From JAHECQ01 sp047638695 (GTDB lineage: Bacteria; Actinomycetota; Acidimicrobiia; Acidimicrobiales; SZUA-35): a DNA stretch of 15,741 nt. The notes under the pieces are model-generated. The model had not been told where the DNA came from and did no database searches. It was given only the letters and a program-made list of their open reading frames with translations. The stretch covers positions 1 through 15,741 of the forward strand of contig JBLINY010000105.1 in the NCBI GenBank assembly GCA_047638695.1, read 5' to 3'. How positions within the stretch are numbered: position 1 is the first letter of the stretch; each line of letters begins with the position of its first letter. Both the position numbers and the translations under genes were made by a program. Shown here piece by piece: positions 14,428 through 15,741 of the stretch.

Positions 14428-15030
14428 GTGGATCTCTCCGATGCGTTGCGTCGTCGCCGCATGGTCCGCGCCTTCTCGCCCGAGCCACTCGATCCCGGGA
14501 TGCTCGATCAGCTGCTAGACCTCGCCCGCCGAGCACCCTCGGCCGGCAACACCCAAGGTGCATCTTTTTTAGTGCTCGACTCCAGCGACGCAGTTGGGCA
14601 GTACTGGGACATCACGCTCCCCGAGCCGCGTCGGACCAGCTTTCGGTGGCAGCAGCTTCTGGCCGCCCCCGCGCTCGTCGTGATCACGGTCGACCCCTCG
14701 TCATATGTGGAGCGGTACGCCGAAACCGACAAGCGGCATCCCAGGCTCGGACAATCGCAAGATGAGTGGTCGGTCCCCTATTGGTGGGTCGACGCAGGTG
14801 CTATTGCCCAAAACCTGCTGCTTCTGGCGGTCGATGCTGGTCTTGGCGCCTGCCTGTTCGGCTTGTTCGAGCACGAGGCGGCCGTAAAGACGAGCTTTGG
14901 CGTCCCTGACGAACAACGGCTCGTGGCGACCGTAGCCCTCGGCCGACCGCTGCCCGACGAGCCAGGACGATCCGCCAGTCGCCAGCGACCTGATGTCGCA
15001 GCTGTTATTCACCGCGACGGCTGGACCTAA
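14428..15030 (+). CDS. Nitroreductase-family FMN oxidoreductase
   Basis: The 200-residue product has nitroreductase-family signatures. The N-terminal Arg-rich FMN-phosphate loop is RRRRMVRAFSPEPLD (8-22), followed by ARRAPSAGNTQG (33-44) and the Gly/Ala-rich helix GAIAQNLLLLAVDAGLGACLFGLF (123-146). Such enzymes form homodimers with FMN and reduce nitro groups, quinones or other electrophiles with NAD(P)H; the substrate cannot be told. GTG 14428 is chosen because GGAGAG stands 6 nt upstream and the start follows the Rrf2 stop by 2 nt; an in-frame TTG at 14389 would overlap the regulator. The pairing with an Rrf2 regulator points to a redox or nitrosative-stress role (inference). Confidence 0.9.
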   Translation: MDLSDALRRRRMVRAFSPEPLDPGMLDQLLDLARRAPSAGNTQGASFLVLDSSDAVGQYWDITLPEPRRTSFRWQQLLAAPALVVITVDPSSYVERYAETDKRHPRLGQSQDEWSVPYWWVDAGAIAQNLLLLAVDAGLGACLFGLFEHEAAVKTSFGVPDEQRLVATVALGRPLPDEPGRSASRQRPDVAAVIHRDGWT

Positions 15031-15053
15031 CAAGCGGAACCAATCAGGCGGAA

Positions 15054-15741
15054 TCAACCCATGGGAACAAGCCCGGCCAGAAAGTTGGTGAGATCCGCAG
15101 GCCTCGCCGCCTCGAAGTGAAGCAACTCGCCCGTCGTTGGATGTTCAAAGCCGATTTCAGCGGCGTGCAGGAACGGACGAGTAAGGCCATCGAGTGGACG
15201 GCCACGGCCGTACCGGTCGTCGCCGCAAACCGGGTGATCAATGGCATCGAGATGGACTCGGATCTGGTGAGTCCGTCCCGTTTCGAGGCGACACTCGAGC
15301 AGGGTCCGGTCGGGGTCCTCATATCGCTGAAGGACCCGATAGTGCGTTCGAGCGAACCGCCCGCCCACCACGACCGCTTGGCGCGTGGCATCCCGCGGCG
15401 ACCGTCCAAGCGGAGCGTCGACAACGCCCTCAGCTGCGGCGACGTCAGACCAAACGAGCGTGTGATAGCGACGCAGCACAGTCCGTGCAGCCAGTTGTTC
15501 ACTGAGGTGCCGATAGCTCTCGTCAGTGCGGGCCACAAGAAGCAGCCCACTCGTGCCCTTGTCGAGCCGATGGACGACCCCGGGGCGTGTGTGGTCGTCA
15601 CCAACCGACGCCAGGTCGGGATACTGGGCGATGAGGCCTTGCACCATTGTGCCGGTTGCGACACCCGAGCCCGGGTGAACAATCAGGCCTGCTGGTTTGT
15701 TGACAACGATCACGTCATCATCGATGTGCACGATCGGGACA
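15054..15741 (-). CDS. RluD-family 23S rRNA pseudouridine synthase, 5' part beyond the window
   Basis: The visible ~229 residues are the catalytic domain of an RluA/RluD-family enzyme that isomerises uridines in 23S rRNA. Motif I, GVVHRLDKGTSGLLLVAR, contains the catalytic Asp in RLDK. Other conserved pieces are VVNKPAGLIVHPG, the RRYHTLVWSD strand, GRTHQIRVHL and HPVCGDDRYG. The frame is open through the window edge with family-like sequence (VPIVHIDDDVIVVNKPAG), so the apparent start at 15731 is not real and the N-terminal S4 RNA-binding domain should lie outside. The gene converges on the nitroreductase gene, 23 bp away, with no clear terminator. In actinobacteria rluD-like genes are often near dnaE, as here. 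Confidence 0.93.
   Translation of the reverse strand, partial: VPIVHIDDDVIVVNKPAGLIVHPGSGVATGTMVQGLIAQYPDLASVGDDHTRPGVVHRLDKGTSGLLLVARTDESYRHLSEQLAARTVLRRYHTLVWSDVAAAEGVVDAPLGRSPRDATRQAVVVGGRFARTHYRVLQRYEDPDRTLLECRLETGRTHQIRVHLDAIDHPVCGDDRYGRGRPLDGLTRPFLHAAEIGFEHPTTGELLHFEAARPADLTNFLAGLVPMG

Overview
The window looks like a chromosomal segment of a GC-rich actinobacterium, most plausibly of the class Acidimicrobiia. The evidence is a bacterial proteasome activator (Bpa, an actinobacterial protein), an actinobacterial-type DnaE1 with a complete PHP domain, frequent GTG starts, actinobacterial-type DnaA boxes, and secreted proteins ending in DUF4214. I saw no tRNA, rRNA, CRISPR array, insertion sequence or integrase. 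The taxonomic placement is inference.

Left part (1-4.9 kb, minus strand): four co-oriented genes that read as a cell-surface polysaccharide group. In transcription order they are a FemAB/GNAT-like acyltransferase, a NodB-type polysaccharide deacetylase, a UDP-N-acetylglucosamine 6-dehydrogenase-type nucleotide-sugar dehydrogenase, and a lipoprotein with a right-handed beta-helix. Together they could make, modify and bind or process a uronate-containing glycan.

Divergent from this group (4.9-6.4 kb, plus strand) is a secreted TolB-like beta-propeller with a C-terminal DUF4214 domain. Its signal peptide is separated from the mature protein by an apparent one-base frameshift. The N-terminus of the divergent FemAB-like gene also looks frameshifted. 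A strong hairpin separates the propeller gene from the convergent dnaE gene and probably acts as a two-way terminator.

Middle part (6.5-11.2 kb, minus strand): dnaE, the replicative DNA polymerase III alpha subunit, has a cluster of DnaA-box-like sites just upstream. Before it lies a secreted CAP-domain protein that also ends in DUF4214. A roughly 275-bp non-coding stretch precedes the CAP gene.

Right part (11.4-15.7 kb): a minus-strand set comprises a type I phosphodiesterase/alkaline phosphatase-superfamily enzyme, bpa, and an unrecognised 218-residue protein with a possible GNAT-like fold. Divergent from it is a tightly coupled plus-strand pair, an Rrf2-family regulator and an FMN nitroreductase, probably a redox-responsive unit. 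The window ends inside an RluD-type 23S rRNA pseudouridine synthase gene on the minus strand.
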